A stretch of 64,000 nucleotides of DNA from Pseudomonadales bacterium (GTDB lineage: Bacteria; Pseudomonadota; Gammaproteobacteria; Pseudomonadales; Azotimanducaceae), in the NCBI GenBank assembly GCA_024234635.1, contig JACKNX010000002.1, positions 186,001 to 250,000 of the forward strand, in the 5' to 3' direction. This document shows, piece after piece, positions 16,836 through 25,931 of the stretch; position 1 is the first letter of the stretch, and the number at the start of each line of letters is the position of its first letter. Both the position numbers and the translations under genes were made by a program. The notes beneath the pieces were generated by a model that saw only the letters and a program-made list of their open reading frames with translations, ran no database searches and was not told the origin of the DNA.

Positions 16836-18374
16836 TCACCCACCCTCGCTGGCAGGGCGCGCCGCCAGTCGCGCCAGCCGCTGATCGAAGAGCGGTGGTT
16901 GCTCCACCAGCCCCGCACGGTGCCGGTCGATCTCCCGCAGGATATCGGTCACCACATCGGGATACCGTGCCGCGACGTCGAACTGCTCACCGGGGTCGAC
17001 CGACAGGTCATACAACACCGGCGTTTCAGGCACTGTGCGCCCGGGTGGCAGGCCATAGGCGCCTTCCAGAATCAGATGCAGCTTGAATCGGCCCTTCCGG
17101 AAGGCGCGCAGCTCGCCGGACCGGTAGTAGGCGAACGTTGCGCGCGGTGACGCGCGACCGTCACGGAGCACGGCGGACAGATCCAGGCCATCGATATCGG
17201 GGGTCGGCGCCGCGCCGGCCAGCGCCAGTGCCGTCGCATAGACGTCCAGCGCGGTGCCGAGTTCACTCACCACCTGCGGTTTTACCCGGCCCGGCCCCCA
17301 GAATATGGCCGGCACCCGCTGCCCGCCCTCGAAGGTGGTGCCTTTGCCGTCACGCAGCAGACCCGCCGAACCGGCATGCTCGCGCATGTATCGCCAGGGA
17401 CCATTGTCGCTCGTGAACAGCACCAGCGTGCGCCGGTCGATGCCGAGAGCCTTCAGTCGTTCGACAATGGCCCCCACACTCCAGTCGAGTTCTTCGATCA
17501 CATCCCCGTATCGGCCGCCGAGGCTGCGTCTCGCGAAGGCATCGCTACGGAAAATCGGCGTATGCGGCATGCTGTAGGGAAGGTACAGCAGAAATGGTCT
17601 GCGCCGGTTGCGGTCGATGAACGCGAGCGCCTCGCTGGTGTAGCGCTTTGTCAGTTCGGGTTGTTGCGCGGGACGCTCCACGATGGTGTCCTCGCAGCGT
17701 CCATCGACGCACCGGCTGCGCAGGAGCGGTACGTTCCAGTAGTCGACCTTCGGGTCAAAATACTTGGCCAACCGGCCGTCCACCGACGCCTGGAGTTCCT
17801 GCAACCTGCCCTGTGCCCGCAGGGCAACCATGGCATCAAAGTCCGGCTCCCCAACCCAGTCCATGTCGTTCGAGTACGGCAGCCCGTACCATTCGTCGAA
17901 GCCATGCCGCGTGGGCAGAACATCCGGAGCATCGCCCAGATGCCACTTGCCGATGATGGCGGTGGCGTAACCTTGTTCCTTCAGCGCTTCCGGCAGTGTA
18001 CGTTCCGCCGCGGGCATGCCGACTGAATCGTTGGGGAACAGCACGTTGATCTGCCGCCCGTACAGGCCGCTTCGCGTTGGATACTTTCCTGTGAGCAAGG
18101 CACCACGGCTGGGCGAGCACACCGGCGCCGCCACGTAGAAGTCCGTCCAGCGCTGCCCCTCCGCGGCCAGTTGATCGAGGTTGGGCGTGCGATTGTAGGG
18201 GTGCCCATAGCTGCCGAGATCGCCATAACCGAGATCGTCCGCGAACAGGATGATGATGTTCGGTTTCCCGGTTCCCGACGCGGAGGCGGACTGACAAAGG
18301 AACGCCAGTAGCGTCAGCGCGACCATCGCTGCCATCCACCGCTGCCGTGATGGCGTGGTAGGTACGTCCGTCAT
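16836..18374 (-). CDS. secreted arylsulfatase-like S1 sulfatase
   Basis: A 512-residue exported sulfatase. An N-terminal hydrophobic segment (residues 14-30) ends in a signal-peptidase-like SASASG. KPNIIILFADDLGYGDLG at 37-54 holds the calcium-binding Asp pair; the formylglycine motif is CSPSRGALLTGKYPTR with Cys86; GKWHLGD and LFTSDNGP supply the further catalytic and metal ligands. All key residues of family S1 are present. Its ATG overlaps the stop of the upstream MFS gene (ATGA at 18374-18371), so the two are translationally coupled. The order sulfatase, permease, sulfatase indicates removal of sulfate from a carbohydrate and uptake of the product. Confidence 0.88.
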   Translation of the reverse strand: MTDVPTTPSRQRWMAAMVALTLLAFLCQSASASGTGKPNIIILFADDLGYGDLGSYGHPYNRTPNLDQLAAEGQRWTDFYVAAPVCSPSRGALLTGKYPTRSGLYGRQINVLFPNDSVGMPAAERTLPEALKEQGYATAIIGKWHLGDAPDVLPTRHGFDEWYGLPYSNDMDWVGEPDFDAMVALRAQGRLQELQASVDGRLAKYFDPKVDYWNVPLLRSRCVDGRCEDTIVERPAQQPELTKRYTSEALAFIDRNRRRPFLLYLPYSMPHTPIFRSDAFARRSLGGRYGDVIEELDWSVGAIVERLKALGIDRRTLVLFTSDNGPWRYMREHAGSAGLLRDGKGTTFEGGQRVPAIFWGPGRVKPQVVSELGTALDVYATALALAGAAPTPDIDGLDLSAVLRDGRASPRATFAYYRSGELRAFRKGRFKLHLILEGAYGLPPGRTVPETPVLYDLSVDPGEQFDVAARYPDVVTDILREIDRHRAGLVEQPPLFDQRLARLAARPASEGG

Positions 18375-19720
18375 GTGCTCGATCCCTCCAGTTCCAGAAC
18401 GATGCGATCATGCAGCGCCGAGTCGATCGGATACCGCCAGATCAGCAGCATGCTGCCACCGATCAGGCACAACGGCAGCACCGTCATGATGAACTTGAGC
18501 CCTGCCAGCGTTTCGGCGCTCTGCTCCCCACCACTTTCGTAACCGGTGGCGCTCAGCAGGAAGCCGAGCACCCAGCCGGCAATACCGATAGCCAGTTTCT
18601 GGGCAAAGGTGGTGAAGCCGAATACGATCGCCTCGCTGCGGATGCCGGTTTTCCACTGCCCGTACTCCACCGTGTCCGGCAGCATCGACCAGAACAGGAT
18701 GCCGAAGCCGCTCATGCCGAGGTAGGCAACCGCGAGATGCACGATGAAGCGGGTGAGGCTCGAGACATCCGCCAGGTAAAGCAGGCCGAGGCCCATCATT
18801 GCAATCCCACTCGCAAACAGCCACGCGACGCGCTTGCCAACGCGGTTTGCCACCAGTCCCCAAACCGGAATCATGCACAGCGACAGCACACCGGTGGTCG
18901 CCACCACGATGTGCTGGCTTTCGTGCGCGTGCAAGGCGTACTTCACGAAATAGACGATGTTCTTGCCAAGCAGTACGGAGGCGGAGGAAATCATCAGCAC
19001 GGCGAAGAACACGAGCACGAACGCCGAATTGGCGCGCGCCATGCCGGCCACGTCGCGCAACCGCACCCGCGGCTGGCTGGCCTCATGGCGCCCCGGTTCG
19101 GGTTCCGCGGTATTGAGGAAACACACCCCGTGCACGGCAATGGCAAGAAAACCCGCGAGAATGGCCAGCAGGAAAAACCCGTCGCGCTCGTTGCCCTCGC
19201 CCAGCCACCGCACCAGCGGAAATGCCGCGGCGGAGATCGCCATGGCGCCGAGACTTGCCGCGAGCATGCGCGCTGCCGACAGACGGTTGCGATCGGTGGA
19301 GCTGTGTGTGAGCCTGGCAGACAACGCCGAGTACGGCACGCCGACTACCGTATAGGCGGTGCGAAACAGCAGATGCGCTGCCATCAGTGCACCGGTGAGT
19401 GCCATGCCTTCCAGCGGCGGCACCCACATCAGCAGCACGAATGACGCCGCCAGCGGCACGCTGCCGAGCAGGATGTAAGGACGGTACCGCCCCCAGCGCG
19501 TGCGCGTGCGTTCGGCAATGATGCCCATGCCGGGATCGGTCACCGCATCCCAGGCGGAACCGACAAAAAACAGGAAGCCCGCCACCTCGTTCGGTACCCC
19601 CGCCACATCCGTGTACCAGTACAACAGGAAGAACGCCGTACCGCTCCAGTACAGGTTCATGGCGAAGTCGCCGACGCCGTAGCCGGCGACCAGGCGATTG
19701 CTGATCGGAGCCGCAGGCAT
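18371..19720 (-). CDS. MFS transporter, glycoside-pentoside-hexuronide (MelB-like) type
   Basis: A 449-residue inner-membrane symporter with twelve predicted hydrophobic segments. The N terminus YGVGDFAMNLYWSGTAFFLLY and the cation-binding helix pattern DAVTDPGMGIIAERTRTRWGRYRP are diagnostic of the GPH sugar:cation symporters (MelB, XynB-type). The middle loop and LFWSMLPDTVEYGQWKTG near residue 350 also match. It begins four bases after the stop of the upstream sulfatase and ends in a four-base overlap with the next one. It likely imports a desulfated mono- or disaccharide together with a cation. Confidence 0.85.
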   Translation of the reverse strand: MPAAPISNRLVAGYGVGDFAMNLYWSGTAFFLLYWYTDVAGVPNEVAGFLFFVGSAWDAVTDPGMGIIAERTRTRWGRYRPYILLGSVPLAASFVLLMWVPPLEGMALTGALMAAHLLFRTAYTVVGVPYSALSARLTHSSTDRNRLSAARMLAASLGAMAISAAAFPLVRWLGEGNERDGFFLLAILAGFLAIAVHGVCFLNTAEPEPGRHEASQPRVRLRDVAGMARANSAFVLVFFAVLMISSASVLLGKNIVYFVKYALHAHESQHIVVATTGVLSLCMIPVWGLVANRVGKRVAWLFASGIAMMGLGLLYLADVSSLTRFIVHLAVAYLGMSGFGILFWSMLPDTVEYGQWKTGIRSEAIVFGFTTFAQKLAIGIAGWVLGFLLSATGYESGGEQSAETLAGLKFIMTVLPLCLIGGSMLLIWRYPIDSALHDRIVLELEGSST

Positions 19721-19723
19721 GAC

Positions 19724-21338
19724 TTATTGATCCTTCAGTGCATCGTTGACGACTTTCAACCGTTCGGCCTTGTCCGGTCCATCCGGGATCACGTGCTCCC
19801 AGCGGTCGTCCGCGTTCTTGTCACGAAGCCACTTCTCCGGGTACCGGGCCGCCTTCGAGCGGTTGCGATGCCGGAACACGGCGCCCTGGTTGAACTTCTC
19901 CGTGAAGGGCACTGAATGTCCGCCGTCGCCATCAGCCAGCGCAGCAAAGAGCTTCCGGCGCATCGCCACCTTCACGTCCAGCAGCGCAGGATCCTCGATC
20001 AGATTGCGCGCCTCCCGCGGATCCCGCCGCAGGTCGTAGAGTTCTTCCGTGTCCCACACGCCGTGGTACTGGATGTACTTGTATTGATCCGTGCGCAGCG
20101 CAAAGGTCGTCGGCGTCATGGGATAGTTGAACTCCCAGTAGTACTCATAGACGAGGGATTCCCGCCACGCCGGCCGGGCATGCCGACCGACATCACCGGA
20201 CGCGGGTGACATCAGCCCGGAAAAACTCCGGCCGTCGTAGTGCGCTGGCGCCGCCAGGCCCGCAAAGGCCAGGAACGTGGGCGCCAGATCGATGTTGGCC
20301 ACCATTTCTCTCACCACCTGCCCAGGGGCAAACAGTCCGGGCGCCACCACAAGCAGCGGCACGCGCATGGATTCTTCATAGGCGTTGCGCTTGTCAATGA
20401 GCCCGTGTTCGCCGAGCAGGAAGCCGTTGTCACCCATCAGTACGACGATGGTGTCGTTTTCCAGCCCGGCCTGTTTCAGCCACTGGCGCAGCCTGCCAAT
20501 GCTGTCGTCGACCGCTGACAGCGTGCGGTGATACTGGCGGGTGAACTCCTCGAGCGGCAATTCGCTGTGGTACGGAAATTCTTCACCGTGCCAGCTGTTG
20601 CGCTGGTTGCGCACCCACATTGGTGCGTCCGCCCCTGGTGGGGGGGCATCCCCCAGTCGGATGTCGGCGTCGGCATACTGCGCTGCATGGCGCGGCGCCG
20701 GCGTGAACATCGCGTGCACGGCCTTGTGGGAGAGGTAGGCGAAGAACGGTCTGTCGCGGTCACGGCGTTCGAGAAAGTCCAGCACGTAGTCCGTGAGTTC
20801 ATCGGTGATGTAACCCTTCTGCGGTACCTGGCGGCCATTGACGTTGAGCATCGTGGTGCGACCGAAGGCGTCGACCGGCATGTACGTGCCCTGCCCCGGA
20901 AAGCTGACCCAGTGGTCGAATTCCGGTCGCGGCGGTGCCTGATCGCCGCCCATGTGCCACTTGCCGAAAAAACGCGGTCTCATACCCCGCGGCCTGCAGC
21001 CGTGCCGGAAACAGTTCGAGCCCTTCCGGCAGCGGCCGGTTGTTATCCACGACGCCGTGGTTGTGCATCATCTGCCCGGTGAGAATGCTGGCACGGCTCG
21101 GCGAACACAGCGCGGTGGTGACGAAGGCGTTGGCAAAGTGCACGCCCTGCGCGGCCATGGCGTCCATACCGGGGGTTTCGAGCACCGGATTCAGGAATCC
21201 CATCTCGTCGTAGCGCTGATCGTCCGTGAGGATGAACAGAATGTTGGGGCGTGCATTCCCCGCTGCCGCCGCAGCCCATGCCAACAGCCCGCACAGCACC
21301 AGAACGCGCGTCAGCGCGAATTTTGCGATCACCTGCAT
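19724..21338 (-). pseudogene. S1 sulfatase with single-base frameshift (GlcNAc-6-sulfatase-like)
   Basis: Two adjoining frames together give one 537-residue exported sulfatase. The first frame (21338 to about 20965) has a signal peptide, RPNILFILTDDQRYDEMG and the formylglycine motif CSPSRASILTGQMMHNHG. The second frame continues with FFGKWHMGGDQAPPRPEFDHWVSFPGQGTY, LMGDNGFLLGEHGLIDKRN and the C-terminal LYDLRRDPREARNL. The break is in a run of six T (minus strand, near 20970): with five T the sentence reads GYETAFFGKWHMGG without interruption. The features resemble subfamily S1_11 (N-acetylglucosamine-6-sulfatases). It is the first gene of the operon with the MFS and the other sulfatase. The lesion could be phase variation, a true mutation or a homopolymer miscall. 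Confidence 0.83.
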
Positions 21339-21499
21339 GCTCTCCCCGTCTCAGGCCCGGACTATCGTCTACCGCACCGGAAAATGCACCCCTCATCGCC
21401 GGACCCTTGACCACCGGGAAGACGGGTTGACGTGTCCGGATGAGCTGGCCGGATCACGTAGGGATTCGCGCACCGCGTGGGTACACTGGCCGGCCGACC

Positions 21500-23305
21500 A
21501 TGAACCTGGAAATCCGCATGCTGGTGCGTCTGCTGATTGTCACTCTAGTTCTCACCGTCGCCGCCGGCGCTGCCGCCAGCGACCTGCAGGCGCTCTACGA
21601 CCAGCGCTGCGCGTCCTGCCACAACGGCAGCATGCCGAAAGCTCCCCATCAGGTGAAATTCCAGATGATGGGCGGCGATACCATCTATCAGGCGCTGACC
21701 GAGGGGCTGATGAAACCCAACGCCGCGGGTATCGATGCCGCAACGCTGCGTGCGCTTGCGGATTTCCTGGGCGGAGAAGCCACCAGCAGCGCGAGTCCGG
21801 TGAAGCGGTGCGCGAACACCACAATTCCCGCGGCCACGCCCGCAATCGCGGGATGGGGGTTCACGCCGGAAAACACACGCTTCATCGACGCAGCCGCCGC
21901 GCAACTGGCTGCAGCGGACGTCCCCCGGCTGGCCTTGAAATGGGCCTTCGCATTCCCCGGCGCCAGTCGCGCACGCAGCCAGCCGGCACTGTACGGCGAC
22001 TACATCCTGGTCGGCAGCCAGAGCGGCGCCGTCTACGCCCTCAGCCTGGCGGACGGCTGCGCTGCCTGGATATTCCAGGCGGCCGTGGAAGTGCGCAGTG
22101 CCGTAGTCGTCAGCGCGGATGGCACGCGCGCCTTCTTCGGCGATCTGAAAGGCCGGGTGTACGCCATCGATCCGCGTTCCGGTCAGGGACTTTGGCAGGC
22201 ACAGGCCAACGACCATCCGACCGTCACACTCACGGGTTCACCACGCTGGGACAACGGCACGCTCTATATCCCGCTGTCTTCCTCGGAGTGGGCGAGCGCG
22301 GCCGACCCGGGCTATGCCTGCTGCACCTTCCGCGGTGGTGTGGTGGCGATGGACGCCGCCACCGGCGCCATCCGCTGGACGGCCCATACCATCCCGGACG
22401 CACCCGCACCGACCGGTGAAAAGAACGCGCACGGGGCACCCCGCTACCACCCGGCCGGTGCCCCGGTATGGAATTCACCCACCATCGACGCAAAGCGCCG
22501 CGCCCTGTACGTCGGCACCGGCGAGGCCTACACCTCCCCCGCGGCCCCGACCAGCGACGCCGTCATCGCCTTCGACCTGGATACCGGCGCCAAACGCTGG
22601 CATTTCCAGGGCATCGAGGGGGATGCATGGAACATGGCGTGTTTCATCGGCGGCGGCACCAACTGCCCCGTGCAGAACGGTCCGGACCTGGATATCGGCG
22701 CGCCGCCGGCGCTGGTCCGGCTGCCGGATGGCCGTGAAGCGCTGATCGTCGGCCAGAAGTCCGGTCACGTGTTCGCCCTGAATCCGGACGATGGCACCCT
22801 GTTGTGGCGCAACAAATATGGCCACGGCGGCTTCGCCGGCGGCGTGCACTGGGGTCTGGCGTACGGCGATGACACCGTGTTTGCACCCAATGCGGACACC
22901 GTGTTCACGGAAAAGGTGATTGGCGACCGCAAGCCGGGGCTGTTCGCGCTGAACCCGGTGGACGGTGACGTGAAGTGGTTCGTGCCCGCGCCTGATGCGT
23001 GCGCGCCGGCAGACCGACCGGCCTGCGACCCCGGCTTCTCCGCGCCGGTCACGGCCATTCCGGGCGTGGTATTCGCCGGATCCTTCGACGGCCACCTGCG
23101 CGCCTACGCCACCCGCACCGGCAAACTGCTGTGGGACTTCAACACCCACGACGAATTCACCTCCGTCTCCGGGGATACCGCCCGCGGCGGCAGTATCGAG
23201 TCCGCGGGACCACTGGTGCAGGCCGGCCACGTCATCGTCAATTCCGGCTATCTGTTCGGCGATCGCATGGGGGGGAACGCGTTGCTGGTGTTTGCGCCGC
23301 GATAG
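21500..23305 (+). CDS. cytochrome c-fused PQQ-type dehydrogenase (polyvinyl-alcohol-dehydrogenase-like)
   Basis: A 601-residue periplasmic quinoprotein. A signal peptide covers residues 1-27, then a c-type cytochrome domain with CASCH at 37-41 and a possible Met ligand near 71. From about residue 115 an eight-bladed PQQ beta-propeller follows, with repeated tryptophan-docking segments such as SGAVYALSLADGCAAWIF and ATRTGKLLWDF, and an adjacent Cys pair (YACCTF) like the vicinal disulfide of quinoprotein alcohol dehydrogenases. The architecture matches cytochrome-fused polyvinyl alcohol dehydrogenases, which oxidise secondary alcohols and feed electrons to the respiratory chain. The frame is open back to 21440; the ATG at 21500 precedes the signal peptide. 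It is divergent from the sulfatase operon and convergent with the hydrolase at 23308. Confidence 0.82.
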   Translation: MNLEIRMLVRLLIVTLVLTVAAGAAASDLQALYDQRCASCHNGSMPKAPHQVKFQMMGGDTIYQALTEGLMKPNAAGIDAATLRALADFLGGEATSSASPVKRCANTTIPAATPAIAGWGFTPENTRFIDAAAAQLAAADVPRLALKWAFAFPGASRARSQPALYGDYILVGSQSGAVYALSLADGCAAWIFQAAVEVRSAVVVSADGTRAFFGDLKGRVYAIDPRSGQGLWQAQANDHPTVTLTGSPRWDNGTLYIPLSSSEWASAADPGYACCTFRGGVVAMDAATGAIRWTAHTIPDAPAPTGEKNAHGAPRYHPAGAPVWNSPTIDAKRRALYVGTGEAYTSPAAPTSDAVIAFDLDTGAKRWHFQGIEGDAWNMACFIGGGTNCPVQNGPDLDIGAPPALVRLPDGREALIVGQKSGHVFALNPDDGTLLWRNKYGHGGFAGGVHWGLAYGDDTVFAPNADTVFTEKVIGDRKPGLFALNPVDGDVKWFVPAPDACAPADRPACDPGFSAPVTAIPGVVFAGSFDGHLRAYATRTGKLLWDFNTHDEFTSVSGDTARGGSIESAGPLVQAGHVIVNSGYLFGDRMGGNALLVFAPR

Positions 23306-23307
23306 TG

Positions 23308-24078
23308 TCAGTCAGTTCCTGCCGACGCCTGACAGCTCCTCTCGTCAGGGTTGGCCAGGGTACGCTGGTACATCTCGAAGACCGCTGTCCATGCCTGTTC
23401 GGCGGCGGCCTCGTTGTACGCCGGACGTTGAGGAAAACAGAAGCCGTGTTCGGTACCTGGATAGATGTCGATCGTGTGCCGCACGCCATGTTTCTGCAAT
23501 TCGCTGCGCAAGGCTGGAATGACATGGTCTTCCACGTATGGATCATGCTCGGCGAAACCCAGATACAGTTCGCCCGCAATCCGGGGTATCAGAAGGTGCG
23601 GCGAATCCGGCTGATCGGTGACGATGCGCACCCCGTAGAGCGAGGCCGCAGCCCGGATCCGGTCAGGAAAATGCCCGGCAACCGAAACGACGAACTGGCC
23701 ACTCATGCAGTAACCGATGACGCCACCACCCGGTTTCGCCTGCGCCTGGGTTGACAGCCAGTCAAGTATTCCCCTGGTGTCGCTGACGATCATCGCGTTG
23801 GTCAACGCCGAGCCGGCGGCGAACATACGCTGCAACTCCTCCGGACCACGCGCCAGGTCGAAGCGGACCCGGCCATTGCGGTAGTACAGATCGGGCAACA
23901 CGCACAGATAACCCTCCCTGGCGATACGCGCCGCAAAATCGTGTAACTCCTGGCGTATTCCCGGCACGTCCATGTAGAGAATCACCGGCGCAAACGGTCC
24001 GGTTCCGTCCGGCTGTGCAATGTGGCAGTCCATCGCGCCGTCCGAGGTCCGTATGTCGACATTAAATGTCTTGATCAC
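23308..24078 (-). CDS. dienelactone hydrolase family protein
   Basis: A 256-residue alpha/beta hydrolase of the dienelactone hydrolase group. The nucleophile is Cys124 in GYCMSG, with Asp179 in GFAEHDPY and His211 in GTEHGFCF, the Cys-Asp-His triad of the family. The best start is GTG at 24078, since a GGAGGAGGTGAG Shine-Dalgarno sequence lies directly ahead; the frame is open to 24132 but overlaps the upstream gene's end. It follows the LLM oxidoreductase by 50 bp and should be co-transcribed with it. The typical reaction is hydrolysis of a lactone or ester in aromatic or terpenoid catabolism; the exact substrate is unknown. Confidence 0.85.
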   Translation of the reverse strand: MIKTFNVDIRTSDGAMDCHIAQPDGTGPFAPVILYMDVPGIRQELHDFAARIAREGYLCVLPDLYYRNGRVRFDLARGPEELQRMFAAGSALTNAMIVSDTRGILDWLSTQAQAKPGGGVIGYCMSGQFVVSVAGHFPDRIRAAASLYGVRIVTDQPDSPHLLIPRIAGELYLGFAEHDPYVEDHVIPALRSELQKHGVRHTIDIYPGTEHGFCFPQRPAYNEAAAEQAWTAVFEMYQRTLANPDERSCQASAGTD

Positions 24079-24128
24079 CTCACCTCCTCCGTCGTCACTT
24101 GACGTTTCACTCCCGCAGAACCGCCCTG

Positions 24129-25010
24129 TCAACAGCGCTCGCTCAGGGTCTCGGCGAGCCTCACCAGCGTTTCGAGATACCTGAGCCGCTCCGCCGGATG
24201 GCTGACCATGGTGGGATCAAACATCGGCAACAGCCGGTCCACACCCAGTTCGGCGTAGGCGCGTACGCTGTCAGCATCGTCCCGGGCCGGCATCATCACA
24301 ATCTCAATTTCCGCGCGGGTTCGTCCTGCGGTTTCCAGCGCCCTGTCCAGCCGCCGGAGCATGCCAGCCGTCATGTCGGGCGTAAGTCCAAAGCCCAACC
24401 AGCCCTGGCCGATCCGTGCCGTACGCGCAAGCGCCGCGTCCGAAAAGCCACCAATGATCAGGGGGATGTGCGGCGACTGCACCGTACCCGGCTGCATGCG
24501 CCCTCCGCGCACGGTGTGAAATTCGCCCTGAAAGTCCACCACTGGCTGCGTCCAGAGACGCACCATCAGATCCAGCGCTTCATCAGTACGCCTGCCGCGA
24601 TCCTGCCAGCTGAATCCGCACGCTTCGACTTCCTCCTTGCACCAGCCAACACCGACACCAAGATCCACACGTCCGCCCGTGAGGTAGTCGAGCGTGGCGA
24701 ACTCCTTGGCCGTATAAACGGCACTGCGCTGCGAGATGAGCGATATTCCCGTGCCAAAGCGCAGCGAGCGCGTTGCCGATGCCATCCAGGCAATCAGGCT
24801 GGCCTGGTCCGGAATTCCCTGCCCTTCCGGCACTGGCAGTCGGCCGTCAGCCGAACCCGGATAGGGAAATTCCATCTCGTCGAAGAGAATGACGTGTTCT
24901 CCCAGCCACAGGGACTCAAGTCCGGCGGACTCGATAACCTGCGCCAGATCGCGCAATGAATCCGGTTGGTGCATCGGCGCCATTACCGAAAGAAACGTGC
25001 CAATCTTCAT
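24129..25010 (-). CDS. LLM-class flavin-dependent oxidoreductase
   Basis: A 293-residue TIM-barrel luciferase-like monooxygenase of the F420/FMN type. It starts MKIGTFLSVMAP, and contains ESAGLESLWLGEHV near residues 33-46, TGISLISQRSAVYTAKEFATLDYLTGGR (the classic substrate and flavin-binding stretch) and DLGVGVGWCKEEVEACG near 120-136. The C-terminal region with IPLIIGGFSDAALARTARIG matches the family cofactor loop. The ATG at 25010 is preferred over an open but unlike N-terminal extension to 25271. It is the first gene of a two-gene leftward operon with the dienelactone hydrolase, and a strong palindrome at 25038 sits just upstream. Whether it uses F420 or FMN cannot be told. Confidence 0.82.
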   Translation of the reverse strand: MKIGTFLSVMAPMHQPDSLRDLAQVIESAGLESLWLGEHVILFDEMEFPYPGSADGRLPVPEGQGIPDQASLIAWMASATRSLRFGTGISLISQRSAVYTAKEFATLDYLTGGRVDLGVGVGWCKEEVEACGFSWQDRGRRTDEALDLMVRLWTQPVVDFQGEFHTVRGGRMQPGTVQSPHIPLIIGGFSDAALARTARIGQGWLGFGLTPDMTAGMLRRLDRALETAGRTRAEIEIVMMPARDDADSVRAYAELGVDRLLPMFDPTMVSHPAERLRYLETLVRLAETLSERC

Positions 25011-25037
25011 GCCGTTCTGCCACTCGTTTGCTCGCTT

Positions 25038-25055
25038 GGTATCACGCGTTATACC
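25038..25055. promoter_or_regulatory. palindromic operator O1 (TetR-type candidate)
   Basis: GGTATCACGCGTTATACC pairs at 8 of 9 positions. It lies 28 bp before the LLM oxidoreductase start, in the gap to the divergent TetR gene at 25214. Sixteen central bases recur exactly at 35195, and the half-site recurs at 29903. Confidence 0.7.
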
Positions 25056-25213
25056 TACATGGAACTTGACCGACAACCCCACAAACGAAATCGAAGGTAA
25101 CGAGCACGTGACTCCGCCGCTTTCGCGCGGATCTCCCAAACTGCTGGCGTTTGGTGGTTTGTAGGATAACCAATCCCGATTAGAATCCCCGGCGGCTATC
25201 GACCCGGCTTCAC

Positions 25214-25861
25214 GTGAAAACCTACACCGAACGGCAATTACGTCTTCGCGCCGACATCCTCGCTGCTGCACGGCGCCTGATTACCCGGCATGGGCTGGAA
25301 GGCGTCACCATGCGCGAATTGGCCCAGGAAAGCGGCGTGGCGCCCAAAACGCTGTACCACCAGTTCGGCAGCAAGGAACGGCTGCTCATCACCGCGGTGG
25401 AAGAGCGCTTTCGCGACATCTACCAGCAGATCGACGAGGCGCGTTTCGAACACGGTATCGACCGCCTTTTCTACATCATCGATACCGTCGCCGACACGAC
25501 CCGCAGGAATCTGGAATACGGCCGCGCGCTCGCACCACTGCTGTCCAGTGACAGTGAATCACCCATCGGCAGTATCCGACGGGGAGTTTATCGGCGTGCG
25601 GTCATTGAGATCGCCGCCGAAAAGGACTTTCTCGCCTGGGTGGATGCGGAACTGATGGTGAGCATCATCTACCAGCAGATGATCGCAATCTCCCAGGCCC
25701 GCTGGTACGAAGGCGACAAGCCCAAGCGGCCAACCTTCAATCTTGCCAAGCTGGATGTATGCCTGATTCTGAGGGCGACTACGCGAGGTTACACGCACGA
25801 GAAAGTCACGGCTTTCGCTGAAACCGCACAGGCCGAATTCCGCAAAGCCCGGGGATACTGA
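25214..25861 (+). CDS. TetR/AcrR family regulator
   Basis: A 215-residue TetR-type protein. The DNA-binding domain is in residues 8-60: RADILAAARRLITRHGL, then the helix-turn-helix VTMRELAQESGVAPKTLYHQFGSKERLL. The C-terminal domain (70-215) is helical and has Trp, Tyr and Gln positions fit for a hydrophobic ligand pocket. The start is GTG at 25214; an ATG is not available near. It is divergent from the LLM/hydrolase operon, and operator O1 lies between them, so it most simply represses that operon. Identical sites at 29.9 and 35.2 kb suggest it may control a wider regulon; that is inference. Confidence 0.85.
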   Translation: MKTYTERQLRLRADILAAARRLITRHGLEGVTMRELAQESGVAPKTLYHQFGSKERLLITAVEERFRDIYQQIDEARFEHGIDRLFYIIDTVADTTRRNLEYGRALAPLLSSDSESPIGSIRRGVYRRAVIEIAAEKDFLAWVDAELMVSIIYQQMIAISQARWYEGDKPKRPTFNLAKLDVCLILRATTRGYTHEKVTAFAETAQAEFRKARGY

Positions 25862-25895
25862 ACCAGCAAGAAGGGCGTACCCGCTCACACGAGAC

Positions 25896-25918
25896 GGCAC
25901 CCGGAGTTACCGGGTGCC
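25896..25918. terminator. bidirectional hairpin between TetR and TonB receptor
   Basis: Stem GGCACCCGG / CCGGGTGCC with loop AGTTA, placed between the stops of two convergent genes (25861 and 25932). There is no long T run on either strand, so termination strength is uncertain. Confidence 0.6.
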
Positions 25919-25931
25919 CTCATCCGCTTCC

